Positions 49,578 to 59,448 of a stretch of DNA of 64,000 bases are shown in pieces. The translations under genes were made by a program, and so were the position numbers. The notes under the pieces were generated by a model. That model worked only from the letters and a program-made list of their open reading frames with translations. It ran no database searches and was not told the DNA's origin. Every line of letters starts with the position of its first letter. The first letter of the stretch is position 1. The stretch spans positions 479,805 to 543,804 of the forward strand of contig NZ_JACVOX010000001.1 of the NCBI RefSeq assembly GCF_018882215.1, read 5' to 3'. The stretch comes from Polynucleobacter sp. AP-Kaivos-20-H2 (GTDB lineage Bacteria > Pseudomonadota > Gammaproteobacteria > Burkholderiales > Burkholderiaceae).

Positions 49578-50597
49578 TTATGTAGAGGAGCCAATCTTTT
49601 TAATCACGCTAGCTAGCTTTTTAGCATATTCTGGGTCTGTTGCATATCCTGCTTTTGCCATGGCATCTGCATAGCTATTGATGTTGCTTAGATTACTGAG
49701 AACATTTTGGTAGCGGGGATTATTTGAAATCATGTTGGCAAAGTCCTTGAAGGAATCTGCATAGGAGTCATATGCTCTGAATTTTTCAACTCTCGTTTGC
49801 TTTTCACCGTTGATATATTCAGTGGTGACCGCAGAAACTGTTTTGCCTGTCCAACTACCAGTTGCTTTTATGCCAAATAGATTATTACTTTGGGTACCGT
49901 CTGCACCTCTAATTTCCTTTTTGCCCCATCCAGTCTCTAATGCGGCTTGACCCAGCATAAAATTTGCCGGTAGTCCAGTAGCATTACTAGCTTGCTGTGC
50001 ATAACTTGCCATTTTGCTGGTAAACGAACTAACAGTTTCTTTAACGGCACTACCTACAGAAGAAGCCATTGCGTCTCCTGCATCCTCTAGCGAACTAAAG
50101 AGTTTTGAGACCTTATCCATAAATGAAGGGTTGGCCTTAGCACTGCCATACATTGATGCTGCTGAGGTATAGGCAGCTACTTTTGAGCCGGCATTGGGGT
50201 CAAAACGATTAAGGCCAAGTGCTTTAGAGCTAATCGGCTCATCGCTTTGTTTGAGTGGATCGTTTTGAATGCCTGCAGCTTTAGTCAGCTGCTTAACCAA
50301 CACATCCGCTAAACCAATACCCTTGCCTGATGCAAGCTTTTGACTTAACTGCTGATCAAACATGGATGTATAAAGTTTATTTTGTTCGGTATTAAAGACT
50401 CCATCCTGTGGACTAGCTTCTCGCATACTTTTGAGCATCATATTGATAAAAATAGCCTCAAATTGCTTTGCAACACCCTTAATAGCCTCTGGTGAATTCT
50501 CTACAGCGGATTTCTTGAGACTGGATAGACTATTGGTATCCAATGCCAGTTGATTACTGACATCAGAAGCCGAAATAGAGTTGCTAGGAAGTGCCAT
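49578..50597 (-). CDS. flgJ: Flagellar rod assembly muramidase FlgJ
   Basis: A 339-residue FlgJ. N-terminal rod-binding part (about 1-110; VAKQFEAIFINMMLKSMREASPQDGVF) and C-terminal glucosaminidase domain (about 190-339; GLPANFMLGQAALETGWGKKEI has the catalytic Glu). It digests peptidoglycan so the rod can pass. It is the last gene of the flgBCDEFGHIJ operon and 21 bases after flgI. Confidence 0.95.
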   Translation of the reverse strand: MALPSNSISASDVSNQLALDTNSLSSLKKSAVENSPEAIKGVAKQFEAIFINMMLKSMREASPQDGVFNTEQNKLYTSMFDQQLSQKLASGKGIGLADVLVKQLTKAAGIQNDPLKQSDEPISSKALGLNRFDPNAGSKVAAYTSAASMYGSAKANPSFMDKVSKLFSSLEDAGDAMASSVGSAVKETVSSFTSKMASYAQQASNATGLPANFMLGQAALETGWGKKEIRGADGTQSNNLFGIKATGSWTGKTVSAVTTEYINGEKQTRVEKFRAYDSYADSFKDFANMISNNPRYQNVLSNLSNINSYADAMAKAGYATDPEYAKKLASVIKKIGSST

Positions 50598-50617
50598 TGC
50601 GTTCTTATCGTTGTTAC

Positions 50618-51814
50618 TTAAATAATCTCAAGTTCAGCACGTAATGAACCAGCTGCTTTGATGGCCTGCAAAATAGCAACTAAGTCTTGTGGCGTCGCAC
50701 CAACTGCATTGAGTCCACGAACAACGTCTGATAAAGATGCGCCACCAGCCAACTGAATCACGTTTCCTGGGTCCTGGTTCATACTTACTTGCGATACCGC
50801 AGACTCAACCGTTCTACCCGTATTCGAGAAAGCACTAGGCTGGCTAATCACTGGTGTTGTGCTGATCACGACTGTCAAGTTGCCATGGGCTACTGCACAG
50901 TTCTCTAGCTCAACTGTTTGATTAAGTACGATGGATCCAGTTCTAGCATTGAGAATGACCTTCGCTTCGCCCTTAGCTGGAATCACATCAATACTCTCTA
51001 GGGCGGCTAAAAATTGCACGCGGTTACCGTTTTCTACGGTATTCGGGTCAATCTGAATAACTCTGGAATCTTGGGCAAAAGCAATGGGTTTACCAAAACG
51101 CTTATTGATTGCTGATGTAACGATACTGGCGGTAGAAAAGTCAGAATATCTTAGCTCAAGACTGACCATCTCCATACCCAATAAATTATTTGGAATCGTT
51201 CTTTCAACGGTAGCTCCCGCAGAAATACGGCCAGCGTTGAGTTGATTAATAGTTGCAGAGCTGCCGTTTGCAGATGCACTTGCACCTCCAATCACGACGT
51301 TACCCTGAGACATCGCATAGACCTGTCCGTCAGCACCTTTTAAAGGAGTCAATAAGAGCGTACCGCCACGCAGTGTTTTGGCGTTACCCATGGCTGAAAC
51401 AGTCACATCTAAGTTTTGACCAATTTGTGCAAAAGGCGGCAGATTAGCAGTCACAATTACTGCAGCAACGTTCTTTAACTGAATTTGTGAATAAGTTCCA
51501 GGCGGCAAAGTCACGCCCAAGGACTGCAACATATTCAAAGTACTTTGAAGGGTGAATGGAGTTTGGGTAGTTTGGTCGCCCGTACCGTCCAAACCCACTA
51601 CCAAGCCGTAACCAATCAATTGGTTACTACGAACGCCCTGAATATTTGCTAAATCTTTAATTCGCTCTGCCTGTGCAGCAGGAACAATCACCATGCTTGC
51701 CAAAACGCCAGCGCAGACTACTAGCAAACCCGCGAGGCTTTTTTGCCATTGAGGAGTTTTATCTGCTCTAAATAAGGAGAAACGATGGGTTTTGTTCAGT
51801 AATGGCATAAACAT
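50618..51814 (-). CDS. flgI: Flagellar P-ring protein FlgI
   Basis: A 398-residue protein with a signal peptide (ending ...VPAAQAERIKDLANIQGVRSNQLIGYGLVVGLDGTGDQ, the FlgI start) and the conserved QVSMNQDPGNVIQLAGGASLSDVVRGLNAVGATPQDLV end. Forms the periplasmic P-ring around the rod. It overlaps nothing but abuts flgH (stop 51815). Confidence 0.96.
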   Translation of the reverse strand: MFMPLLNKTHRFSLFRADKTPQWQKSLAGLLVVCAGVLASMVIVPAAQAERIKDLANIQGVRSNQLIGYGLVVGLDGTGDQTTQTPFTLQSTLNMLQSLGVTLPPGTYSQIQLKNVAAVIVTANLPPFAQIGQNLDVTVSAMGNAKTLRGGTLLLTPLKGADGQVYAMSQGNVVIGGASASANGSSATINQLNAGRISAGATVERTIPNNLLGMEMVSLELRYSDFSTASIVTSAINKRFGKPIAFAQDSRVIQIDPNTVENGNRVQFLAALESIDVIPAKGEAKVILNARTGSIVLNQTVELENCAVAHGNLTVVISTTPVISQPSAFSNTGRTVESAVSQVSMNQDPGNVIQLAGGASLSDVVRGLNAVGATPQDLVAILQAIKAAGSLRAELEII

Positions 51815-52492
51815 TTAGAAAGGGATCATAGTTTTGAAGAAACGGGTTACTGAACTCGCCATATATGAACTATCTATAGTGTTGTTAGTACGATATTCAA
51901 TACGCGCATCTGCTACCGTACTTGAGTCAACCGTATTGTTGACAGTGATCATTTTCGGGTTCACTACACCAGAGAAACGAATGAACTGTGCACCTTCGTC
52001 AAAGCCGATTTGCTTCTCGCCTGCAACTGTTAAATAACCGCTCGGGGATACTTCGAGAACGGTTGCTGCAATACTTCCTGTAAACGTATTGTCTTGCTGA
52101 CCACTGCCCTTATTCTCATTAGAAAGTCCGTTAGCCCAGGTCCAGGTTGGACTGACCGTATTGCCAAACTGGTCTTTTGCGGTTGCCGTAGATGATGCAG
52201 TCTTAGAGGATAGATTATCTAAAGTCGTTTTACTTTGAGTACTTTCGGCTACTAGAACCGTGACAATGTCGCCTACCGCACGGGCACGATTGCCTTCAAA
52301 AATAGGTCGATAGTTTCCAGTGCTATAAATGGTTCCAGGTGCAGACTGTCCAGAGTAAGGGCGGGTAGTTCCTGGACCCGGATTTTGCGTAATTGTCGAG
52401 GGCGTTACTGCACAAGCTCCCAAGATCGATAGTGCAGAGACAGCGCTAACAAGCTTGATAGCGGAGTTGCGAGAATTAAACATTAAACGCAT
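51815..52492 (-). CDS. flgH: Flagellar L-ring lipoprotein FlgH
   Basis: A 225-residue lipoprotein: lipobox ILGAC places the acylated Cys at residue 27. The mature part has the FlgH pattern RARAVGDIVTVLVAESTQSKTTLDN and FIRFSGVVNPKMITVNNTVDSSTVADARIEY (split over this region). Forms the outer-membrane L-ring. It sits five bases after flgG. Confidence 0.95.
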   Translation of the reverse strand: MRLMFNSRNSAIKLVSAVSALSILGACAVTPSTITQNPGPGTTRPYSGQSAPGTIYSTGNYRPIFEGNRARAVGDIVTVLVAESTQSKTTLDNLSSKTASSTATAKDQFGNTVSPTWTWANGLSNENKGSGQQDNTFTGSIAATVLEVSPSGYLTVAGEKQIGFDEGAQFIRFSGVVNPKMITVNNTVDSSTVADARIEYRTNNTIDSSYMASSVTRFFKTMIPF

Positions 52493-52497
52493 TTGTA

Positions 52498-53286
52498 TTA
52501 GCCACCTAATTGTGCCAAGCGCTGCAACATCTGATCGGATGTTGTAATCGCCTTACTATTGATTTCATAAGCGCGTTGAGTTTGGATCATATTGACCATC
52601 TCCTCAACCACATTCACGTTAGAGGTTTCAATAAAGCCTTGCACCAAGACGCCAGTACCATTCGCACCAGGGTTCGAAGGGTTTGGTGTACCAGAAGCTG
52701 CAGTTTCAGTATAGAGGTTCTCACCTTTTGCGCTCAAACCTGCTGGATTAATAAAAGTTGCTAACTGAATTTGACCAACCTGGGTCTGTGCTACGGTATT
52801 TGGCAAGGTAACGGAAACCACACCGTCAGCTGCAACCGTCACGGTTTGGGCAGTTGCTGGGATCGTAATCGGTGGCTGGACTGTGTAACCACTAGAAGTC
52901 ACTAACTGACCAGTACTATTAATCTGAAAACTACCATCACGGGTATATTGAGTTGTGCCATCTGGCATCAAGACTTGATAAAAACCACTACCGTTAATGG
53001 CGATATCAGTGTTGTTGCTAGTTTGCTGCAAGTTACCTTGGGTAAAGATGCGCTCAGTTGCCACGGGTTTTACACCGGTACCGATTTGCATGCCAGAGGG
53101 CAACTGGGTCTGCTGCGATGATTGGGCACCAGGCTGACGTAGGGTTTGATAGAGCAAATCCTCAAACACCGCACGTGATTTTTTAAAGCCAGATGTACTC
53201 ACGTTCGCCAAGTTATTGGAGATCACGTCCATTTGGGTTTGTTGTGCTTCTAGGCCAGTTTTTGAAATCCAGAGCGAGCGTATCAT
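52498..53286 (-). CDS. flgG: Distal rod protein FlgG
   Basis: A 262-residue FlgG with the N-terminal helix [36 protein letters not shown] (broken over this part) and C-terminal helix [26 protein letters not shown] of rod/hook proteins. Size is exactly that of distal rod protein. Next gene upstream is flgF, 41 bases away. Confidence 0.96.
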   Translation of the reverse strand: MIRSLWISKTGLEAQQTQMDVISNNLANVSTSGFKKSRAVFEDLLYQTLRQPGAQSSQQTQLPSGMQIGTGVKPVATERIFTQGNLQQTSNNTDIAINGSGFYQVLMPDGTTQYTRDGSFQINSTGQLVTSSGYTVQPPITIPATAQTVTVAADGVVSVTLPNTVAQTQVGQIQLATFINPAGLSAKGENLYTETAASGTPNPSNPGANGTGVLVQGFIETSNVNVVEEMVNMIQTQRAYEINSKAITTSDQMLQRLAQLGG

Positions 53287-53327
53287 CTTGTTTCCTTTAA
53301 TTTAGGTGCATCTTGACACATAAAGTA

Positions 53328-54068
53328 TTAACTTAAATTGTAGATTTGAGCGGCTTGTTGGTCGCTATTCTCAGCATTCTTCATCAGTTGCATTTGAATA
53401 TCAAAACTGCGTGCCAAAGAAATCATATTGACCATGCTATGAATGACGCTCACATTACTGTCTTCTAAAGCACCATTAACTACCTTGACTGTAGGATCGG
53501 CTACAAAACCAGCCCCGCTAGCAGACTTAAATAAGCCATCGTCACCACGTACCAAACTTTTTTCATCGGGATTTGAAAGCTTAATGACATCAATTGGGGT
53601 AGAAGGACCGCCACTGATTGCAGGATCAACACTTGAGATCGTGCCATCAGCACCAATCGAAATATTGACGTTCGGAGGAATCGTGATCGGTCCGCCACCG
53701 CCTAATACGTTGCGGCCGCCGGCAGTTTGCAAAATACCATTTTCACTAATCTTGAATGAGCCATTACGAGTCAAGCCCTCTGATCCATCAGGGCGTTGCA
53801 CGCTAAACCAACCCTTACCTTCGATGGCTACGTCTAAGGTGCGGCCAGTTTGTTTAATAGCTCCAGGGGAAAAGTCAGTGCCGCCAGATGCATTTACTAC
53901 AAAGGAGCGTGTATCTAGACTGCCACCTTGAATCGGTACAGATAAAAATGCATCGATCTGCGCCTTAAAACCAGTAGTAGATACGTTAGCCAAATTATTG
54001 GAGTTCGTTGCTTGCTGGTCCAAAATATGTTGGGCTCCAGTCATTGCGGTATAAATTACGCGATCCAT
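53328..54068 (-). CDS. flgF: Proximal rod protein FlgF
   Basis: A 246-residue protein with the rod motif [27 protein letters not shown] at the N-terminus and SVIHSMVNMISLARSFDIQMQLMKNAE at the C-terminus. The middle (DGSEGLTRNGSFKISENG) is the FlgF/FlgG-type beta part. Position between flgE and flgG confirms FlgF. Confidence 0.94.
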   Translation of the reverse strand: MDRVIYTAMTGAQHILDQQATNSNNLANVSTTGFKAQIDAFLSVPIQGGSLDTRSFVVNASGGTDFSPGAIKQTGRTLDVAIEGKGWFSVQRPDGSEGLTRNGSFKISENGILQTAGGRNVLGGGGPITIPPNVNISIGADGTISSVDPAISGGPSTPIDVIKLSNPDEKSLVRGDDGLFKSASGAGFVADPTVKVVNGALEDSNVSVIHSMVNMISLARSFDIQMQLMKNAENSDQQAAQIYNLS

Positions 54069-54106
54069 ATTTTCTCCTTAGCTTTCGTCTCTCTTAGTCT
54101 TACCTA

Positions 54107-55309
54107 TTAGCCATTCATACCGATGAGTGTCTGATAAATTTGATCTTCAATTTTGACAACTTGAGCACTCGCTTGATAAGCCTGTTGAGCAGCTAATAAA
54201 GCCACCATATCGGTAGTTTGATTGACGTTAGAGTCCTCTAATGCGGAGCCTGTGATGGATCCCCTGCCTAAAGTATTGGCCGCCGCAATGACTGGTACGC
54301 CAGATTTATCAGTTTGCATCCAAGTATCATTGCCAACCTGTCTCAAGCCTGTATTACTTGGAATCCTTGCAACGCCAATTTGAGCTAAAGTTGCAGTAGT
54401 GCCATCACTATAAGATCCAATAATCTTGCCATCGGTATCTATTGACATTGAATTTAAATAACCAGTATCAGTACCAACTGTTGTGGTTTCTACAATAGGA
54501 TCTGAGCCAGTTAAAAAGCCCGATGCGCTGACAGAAACACAGGATTGCGCTCCATAACTGCCATGAGTTACCGAAATTGGCTGCGCAGCTGCTGTGGTTG
54601 CGGCTGATAGCGTCATACCCAAATAAGTATCGGGTACTGTTCCAGTACTAGTAGTGTAATCACCCAAGACGCCACTAAAAGTTCCACTGCTTATTGCTGC
54701 ATTTTTCGTAGCGCCTGCGGATAAACCCGTAAATATGGCAGCAACTTCTGTTGCGGTTAGTGTTGTGCCATCCGTATTGGTATAAGTCAAGCCACCGAAT
54801 GTAACAGTGCCGTAGGGCGATAATGAAGAAGTGAAAGCTACTGTATCAACTTGATAAGTTTGTGTTGAAGTGGGGCTTGTATCATGTGGAGAGATCGGTA
54901 AGCTAATAGCAGTTCCTGTGATATCAAGAACTTTAAAGCCCGAACCATTCACTAAGTAACCATCACTATTTTGTGTAAATTGACCATTACGAGTGTAAAC
55001 AGTATTACCAAGTACTGGGTCTGTTAAAACAAACATACCCTGTCCACTAATGGCTGCGTTCAATGGTGTTGTATTATTACTAATTGCACCCTGTGAAAAT
55101 GATTGCGTCACATTGGATGCAAGTACCCCACCCCCTGTTTGAGTCGATAAACCTGAGTTGGCTGAGTTCAATTGCGATGAAAGCACGTTTGTAAAATCAA
55201 CGCTCGAAGACTTATATCCAACCGTAGCGCTATTGGCAATATTTTTACCTAATACACTCAATTGCTCTGAGGCTGCATTTAATCCACTTAATCCTTCTAT
55301 GAGTGACAT
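54107..55309 (-). CDS. flgE: Flagellar hook protein FlgE
   Basis: A 400-residue hook protein: N-terminal SLIEGLSGLNAASEQLSVLGKNIANSATVGYKSSSVDF (in parts) and C-terminal VNQTTDMVALLAAQQAYQASAQVVKIEDQI. The middle, 120-290, is a Thr/Ser-rich variable domain with many repeats of polar residues, typical of hook surface. It follows flgD. Confidence 0.95.
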   Translation of the reverse strand: MSLIEGLSGLNAASEQLSVLGKNIANSATVGYKSSSVDFTNVLSSQLNSANSGLSTQTGGGVLASNVTQSFSQGAISNNTTPLNAAISGQGMFVLTDPVLGNTVYTRNGQFTQNSDGYLVNGSGFKVLDITGTAISLPISPHDTSPTSTQTYQVDTVAFTSSLSPYGTVTFGGLTYTNTDGTTLTATEVAAIFTGLSAGATKNAAISSGTFSGVLGDYTTSTGTVPDTYLGMTLSAATTAAAQPISVTHGSYGAQSCVSVSASGFLTGSDPIVETTTVGTDTGYLNSMSIDTDGKIIGSYSDGTTATLAQIGVARIPSNTGLRQVGNDTWMQTDKSGVPVIAAANTLGRGSITGSALEDSNVNQTTDMVALLAAQQAYQASAQVVKIEDQIYQTLIGMNG

Positions 55310-55355
55310 ACGAATCCTTTAATGATGAATAGTTTTAATGATGTATGGTGCGTAT

Positions 55356-56060
55356 TTAACGAATCTGTGCCACATTAGAAATAGCGGTAGTCGTGTTGTT
55401 ATCCAACATGATCTGTGTACTGGTATTTGCTGTTGGATTCAGAATTCCGGTAACGTTGGCTACTGTTAATCCTGGAGGATTGACATTCTTGCCAGCAACA
55501 CTCGCAGCTAATTGAAACTTATATTGGCCATCTGGTAATTGATTGCCACTGGAATCTTTACCATCCCAAGCTAATGGCACGGTACCTGCAGGTTGTGGGC
55601 CCAATGTGATCACATCAACTGACTGACCAGCACTATTCAACACATTAACTTTCAATGACGATGCAGGAGTATCTAACTGCACACCAAAAGCAGCCTGTCC
55701 CTTGACAAGGTTGAGCGTGCTTCCTGGAACTAAAACACTCTTACCTACTAGACCAGATGCCTGATATGCCTGACTTGATTGCATTTGTGCTAATAGCGAA
55801 TTCATAGAGTCATTGAGTTTATTCACGCCATCGACTGTTGAAATCTGCGCCATCTGACTTGTCATCTCAGCACTATTCATCGGATTAGTTGGATCTTGAT
55901 ATTTCATTTGCGCAACTAATAAGGTCATAAACTGATCCTGTATTTGTGAGGCAGAGCTAGCAGAGGCGCTAATCGCTGCACTTGCACTACCAGCGGCACT
56001 TGAATTATTAGTCGCACTTGGCAATGTAGTCACGCTGGGATTATTTTGGATAGTAGTCAT
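55356..56060 (-). CDS. flgD: Flagellar hook assembly scaffold FlgD
   Basis: A 234-residue protein: N-terminal Ser/Ala-rich part, then QDQFMTLLVAQMKYQDPTNPMNSAEMTSQMAQ (in parts; residues about 40-75), the FlgD capping motif, then FlgD Ig-like part with LAWDGKDSSGNQLPDGQYKFQL. It is the hook cap. The gene starts 13 bases after flgC. Confidence 0.94.
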   Translation of the reverse strand: MTTIQNNPSVTTLPSATNNSSAAGSASAAISASASSASQIQDQFMTLLVAQMKYQDPTNPMNSAEMTSQMAQISTVDGVNKLNDSMNSLLAQMQSSQAYQASGLVGKSVLVPGSTLNLVKGQAAFGVQLDTPASSLKVNVLNSAGQSVDVITLGPQPAGTVPLAWDGKDSSGNQLPDGQYKFQLAASVAGKNVNPPGLTVANVTGILNPTANTSTQIMLDNNTTTAISNVAQIR

Positions 56061-56073
56061 CGTGTGGTCCTAT

Positions 56074-56484
56074 TTAGTTTTGGCCAATGGTTAAAGTTCT
56101 TTGCAACATCGTTTTTGCAGCGTTCATCGTTTCAACGTTGTTTTGATACGAGCGTGATGTAGAGATCATGTTCACCATCTCTTGGGTAGCATTCACGTTA
56201 GGCATTGCTACCATGCCATCTTTATCTGCCAACGGATTAGCTGGGTCATGCACCATGCGAGCGGGTGTTTGATCTTCAATCACCTTATTGACCTTAACGC
56301 CCTGATGACCTGATGTGCCAACCGGTGTTGCTTCGAAGATAACTTGCTTGGCCTTGTAGGGTTGACCACTGGAACTCGTCGCACTATCCACGTTGGCCAA
56401 GTTACTAGCAACAGTATTTAAGCGTTGAGACTGCGCGCTCATCGCTGAACTAGAAATATTAAAAACGTTTTGTAAGGAGGACAT
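56074..56484 (-). CDS. flgC: Flagellar rod protein FlgC
   Basis: A 136-residue FlgC: SSAMSAQSQRLNTVASNLANVDSATSSSGQPYKAKQ at the N-terminus (in parts) and TQEMVNMISTSRSYQNNVETMNAAKTML at the C-terminus. Normal length, 21 bases after flgB. Confidence 0.95.
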   Translation of the reverse strand: MSSLQNVFNISSSAMSAQSQRLNTVASNLANVDSATSSSGQPYKAKQVIFEATPVGTSGHQGVKVNKVIEDQTPARMVHDPANPLADKDGMVAMPNVNATQEMVNMISTSRSYQNNVETMNAAKTMLQRTLTIGQN

Positions 56485-56505
56485 AGTTATTCCGTTCTAT
56501 CTAAA

Positions 56506-56943
56506 TTAATTACCAGAATTCAGTGCTGTGGTCATATCTTTAATCTGAGCATTGAGCATCGTGATATTGGCTTCGTAATGAATGGCGTTATCCACGAACG
56601 CCGTTCTCTCGACCTCACCATCAACAGAGTTGCCGTCTACACTTCCCTGAATGAGGGGGCGATACAGCAAGTCAGCTTCACTGAGGCCATTGCCGCCCGG
56701 AATATGTTGGCCATGAGTAGTAGCAAGCGACATATTGCCGTTGGAACTCACCGCAGCATTATTGGCTGCACTAGCCACATTGGCTTCCAGGGCTTTTTTA
56801 AGCGAGCTGGCAAAGTCGATATCCCGTGCTTTGAAGTTCGGGGTATCGGCATTGGCGATATTGGCCGCTAAAATTTCTTGGCGTTGAGCCCTTACCCGCA
56901 AGGCAGTTGCATTAAAATCAAAGAGCGCGTCTAATTTATCCAT
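56506..56943 (-). CDS. flgB: Flagellar rod protein FlgB
   Basis: A 145-residue FlgB with the start LDALFDFNATALRVRAQRQEILAANIANADTPNFKARDIDF (in parts) and C-terminal YEANITMLNAQIKDMTTALNS. It is first in the minus-strand flg operon, divergent from flgA over 216 bases, so promoters of both sit between them. Class II control by FlhDC is expected but the box is not clear. Confidence 0.95.
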   Translation of the reverse strand: MDKLDALFDFNATALRVRAQRQEILAANIANADTPNFKARDIDFASSLKKALEANVASAANNAAVSSNGNMSLATTHGQHIPGGNGLSEADLLYRPLIQGSVDGNSVDGEVERTAFVDNAIHYEANITMLNAQIKDMTTALNSGN

Positions 56944-56985
56944 TTATTTCTCCAATTTCTCTAAAGAAATCCTTAAGTCAGCCGT

Positions 56986-57016
56986 AATAGGTTTTGTAGT
57001 ACTGCAAATACCTATT
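56986..57016. promoter_or_regulatory. Imperfect inverted repeat in the flgB/flgA promoter region
   Basis: AATAGGT (56986-56992) and ACCTATT (57010-57016) form outer arms, with inner TTTG/CAAA pairs around AGTACT. It contains CAAATACC, slightly reminiscent of FlhDC half-sites (AAATAGC-like). Position between two divergent class II genes is the main reason to flag it. Confidence 0.35.
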
Positions 57017-57159
57017 GACGGCATTTTCACTAATGTAATTTGCCAGCCTCTTTCTCGATCTACCAATAAAAGGGGTAATAGTTCGGCTAATTGAGGCATT
57101 GACTTGCCCCCAAAATCCTAAAATCATGTTTTCGCCATCCTTTTGGACTGGAATTAAGC

Positions 57160-57966
57160 ATGCATTCCTTACATAAAACGCCCTCAAAATTCAAAAACAG
57201 TACTGAAAAGCCTCTTTTAGGGTCTTTTTTGCAGGGTTTTGAAACCCTCGTGATTGGCATGATTGCCAGCGTACTGATTTCGTTTTTGGTGCTTTACCCT
57301 AAAATTAGCTGGGCCCAGGCACAAACTCCCGCTTTCCAGAGCCTAAAAGTCATCAATCAGAAGGTAAAAGACTTTCTAACCACTCAAAGTGCAGGCTCAC
57401 CTGGCAAACCAGAAATTACGGTGACCCCCATGGAGGAAGGCACTCAATTGACTTATTGCCCTTCTCCCGAAGCCTTTTTTCCACCCAACAGCGCAGCCTG
57501 GGGCAGAACTACCGTAGGTGTTCGCTGTGGCCAACCCAAGCCTTGGACGGTTTACGTCCAAGCCAATGTCAGTATCATTGCCAATTATGTAGTCGCTGGA
57601 AACCCCATTGGCCAAGGTCAAACGATCAACGCCAATGACTTGCAGCTTCAAAAGGGCGACTTAACCATCCTACCAAACGGAATTTTTACCGAATTTAATG
57701 GGGTAATCGGCCAAAGCGCCAGAATGTCCTTAGTGGCTGGCACTATTCTTAAAAAAGAGATGCTCAAAATGCCTATCCTTATTCAAAAGGGGCAGTCCGT
57801 AAGAGCATCTAGCAGCGGCAAGGGTTTTGCTATAAGTACCGAGGGCCAGGCTCTAAATGATGCGGCCGAAGGTGAAGTGGTTAAGGTAAAAGTGAATAAC
57901 GGCAGTGTTATCACTGGAATTGTCAAAAAAGATGGTCAAGTTGAAGTGGGTGGTAGCAAAAATTAG
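57160..57966 (+). CDS. flgA: Flagellar P-ring chaperone FlgA
   Basis: A 268-residue protein with a long n-region and hydrophobic core (GFETLVIGMIASVLISFLVLYPKISWAQA) acting as a signal, then a SAF-type C-terminal domain (VVAGNPIGQGQTINANDLQLQKGDL, VKVKVNNGSVITGIVKKDGQVEV). FlgA helps FlgI assemble into the P-ring. The first 30 residues (SLHKTPSKFKNSTEKPLLGS) may be an annotation of too early a start, though no better ATG is seen. It is divergent from flgB. Confidence 0.92.
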   Translation: MHSLHKTPSKFKNSTEKPLLGSFLQGFETLVIGMIASVLISFLVLYPKISWAQAQTPAFQSLKVINQKVKDFLTTQSAGSPGKPEITVTPMEEGTQLTYCPSPEAFFPPNSAAWGRTTVGVRCGQPKPWTVYVQANVSIIANYVVAGNPIGQGQTINANDLQLQKGDLTILPNGIFTEFNGVIGQSARMSLVAGTILKKEMLKMPILIQKGQSVRASSSGKGFAISTEGQALNDAAEGEVVKVKVNNGSVITGIVKKDGQVEVGGSKN

Positions 57967-58137
57967 ATTTAAAGGGAATTAAATTGGGGAAATATTAAAG
58001 TTAAGGTATACGGAACCGTAAAAGAAGGTGTCGAGCTGGAGTTTGTTAGGTAACATCAAGATAGAATGGGATCAGACAAGTAACAGCACGGTGCACACGA
58101 GAAGTATTTTTTACCCAATTAAAGCTAGAGTGAAACT

Positions 58138-58452
58138 ATGAAAATTAACGACAACCTGAAGACCGGACTAAACACTGCAGTAGAAAAACCTGCTGCGAGT
58201 GAAGCTGAACCTACTTCCGCCGTTACTTCAAACTCTGGCGTAGCGCCCTCACCTGCTCAAATAACGACCCTATCAAATCAGCTGCAAGCATTGCAAGCCT
58301 TACAAGGAGATCTTGGAGCAAGCTCTATGTTTGACGCTAAAAAAGTAGATGCAATTCGTGCTGAAATTGAAAGCGGTCAATTTTCCGTTGACGCTGGCAA
58401 AGTAGCCGATGGCATGATTAAAGATGCAGTTGCTTTTTTCAAACCCAAATAA
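58138..58452 (+). CDS. flgM: Anti-sigma-28 factor FlgM
   Basis: A 104-residue protein: disordered N-terminal half (Ala/Ser/Thr/Pro rich), sigma-binding C-terminal half with FDAKKVDAIRAEIESGQFSVDAGKVADGMI, the FlgM signature. It sequesters FliA (40170) until the hook is complete and then leaves the cell. Located 171 bases after flgA; no flgN follows. Confidence 0.93.
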   Translation: MKINDNLKTGLNTAVEKPAASEAEPTSAVTSNSGVAPSPAQITTLSNQLQALQALQGDLGASSMFDAKKVDAIRAEIESGQFSVDAGKVADGMIKDAVAFFKPK

Positions 58453-58530
58453 GTGTATGGGTAAGTAAATGTTGAGTTAGATCCCTCTTCATTTACCTCA
58501 TCACACCTTTATCGACATCAGCGATCTATC

Positions 58531-59352
58531 ATGACTATAGCTAAAACAAACTTAGTCAACACCTTTACAGGATATGTAAAGGATCTAAACTCCAAAATCA
58601 AAACTGTCAAATCAGAGATTGCGAGTGGTCAAAATACACTCACTTCTGATCAACAAGCCACCGTTACTAGTTTGTCTGCAACCATTAAAAGTTACAGCAC
58701 TCCACAAGCCAGTATTACCGCCGCGCAAAATACCATTAGCGTTGCACAAAAAGCCATTGCATCTATATTGCCAATCATGAATCAGATGCAACAACTTGCA
58801 GCACAGGCATCAAATACATCTATCGGCTCATCCGATAGTATGAATATGAATTTTCGTTTTCAACAACTGTTTACTCAAATTGGAAAATTGGCTACTAGTG
58901 CAGGACTTAATGGTACAAATCTACTGAGCGGCACTGCTGGTATGAATGTTATCACTGGCACCGATAAAACTGCGACTTCACGATCTTACGTGAATAGCGT
59001 CAACGTTTACGGCATGATGACGATGGGCCTCCTGAGCAATATTAAAGTAGATTCGCCAGATAATGCGCGGGCAGCTATGAGCGCTCTTCAAAGCGCTATA
59101 GCCCAAATTAATAATGGACAGTCCACACTCAAAATAACAAGTGCTAAGTTAGCTACGCAAGCCACAACGCTAAATGGCCTAGCGAGTGACTCTCAAAAAA
59201 CGATTGATACGCTGCAAAAGGCGGATATAGTAAAGTTGAGCGCAAAATTGACTCAACTACAAAACGAGCAAAATGTTGATTATCAACTCATCAGTCAGCT
59301 TGATCCTACTGCCTACAAGACCTTAAAGATCCTAAGTCTTACCACTTCCTAA
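58531..59352 (+). CDS. Flagellin-like protein (small)
   Basis: A 273-residue protein with flagellin-like end helices: TNLVNTFTGYVKDLNSKIKTVKSEIASGQNTLTSD at the start, AAQNTISVAQKAIASILPIMNQMQQLAAQAS, and a C-terminal LTQLQNEQNVDYQLISQLDPTAYKTLKIL. Only a short central part, so mostly D0/D1. Unlike the other three flagellins it ends in LKILSLTTS, not IFR. Close to flgM (78 bases); sigma-28 control likely. It is the most diverged copy and may be a junction or minor filament protein. Confidence 0.72.
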   Translation: MTIAKTNLVNTFTGYVKDLNSKIKTVKSEIASGQNTLTSDQQATVTSLSATIKSYSTPQASITAAQNTISVAQKAIASILPIMNQMQQLAAQASNTSIGSSDSMNMNFRFQQLFTQIGKLATSAGLNGTNLLSGTAGMNVITGTDKTATSRSYVNSVNVYGMMTMGLLSNIKVDSPDNARAAMSALQSAIAQINNGQSTLKITSAKLATQATTLNGLASDSQKTIDTLQKADIVKLSAKLTQLQNEQNVDYQLISQLDPTAYKTLKILSLTTS

Positions 59353-59448
59353 TCTTAATATTCTGACTTTGTAATATTTTTAATATTCAAAGTTAAATCA
59401 TTTAGATTTAAGTTTTACAAAATCCCACCGTTAAAGAAATCATAGAAC

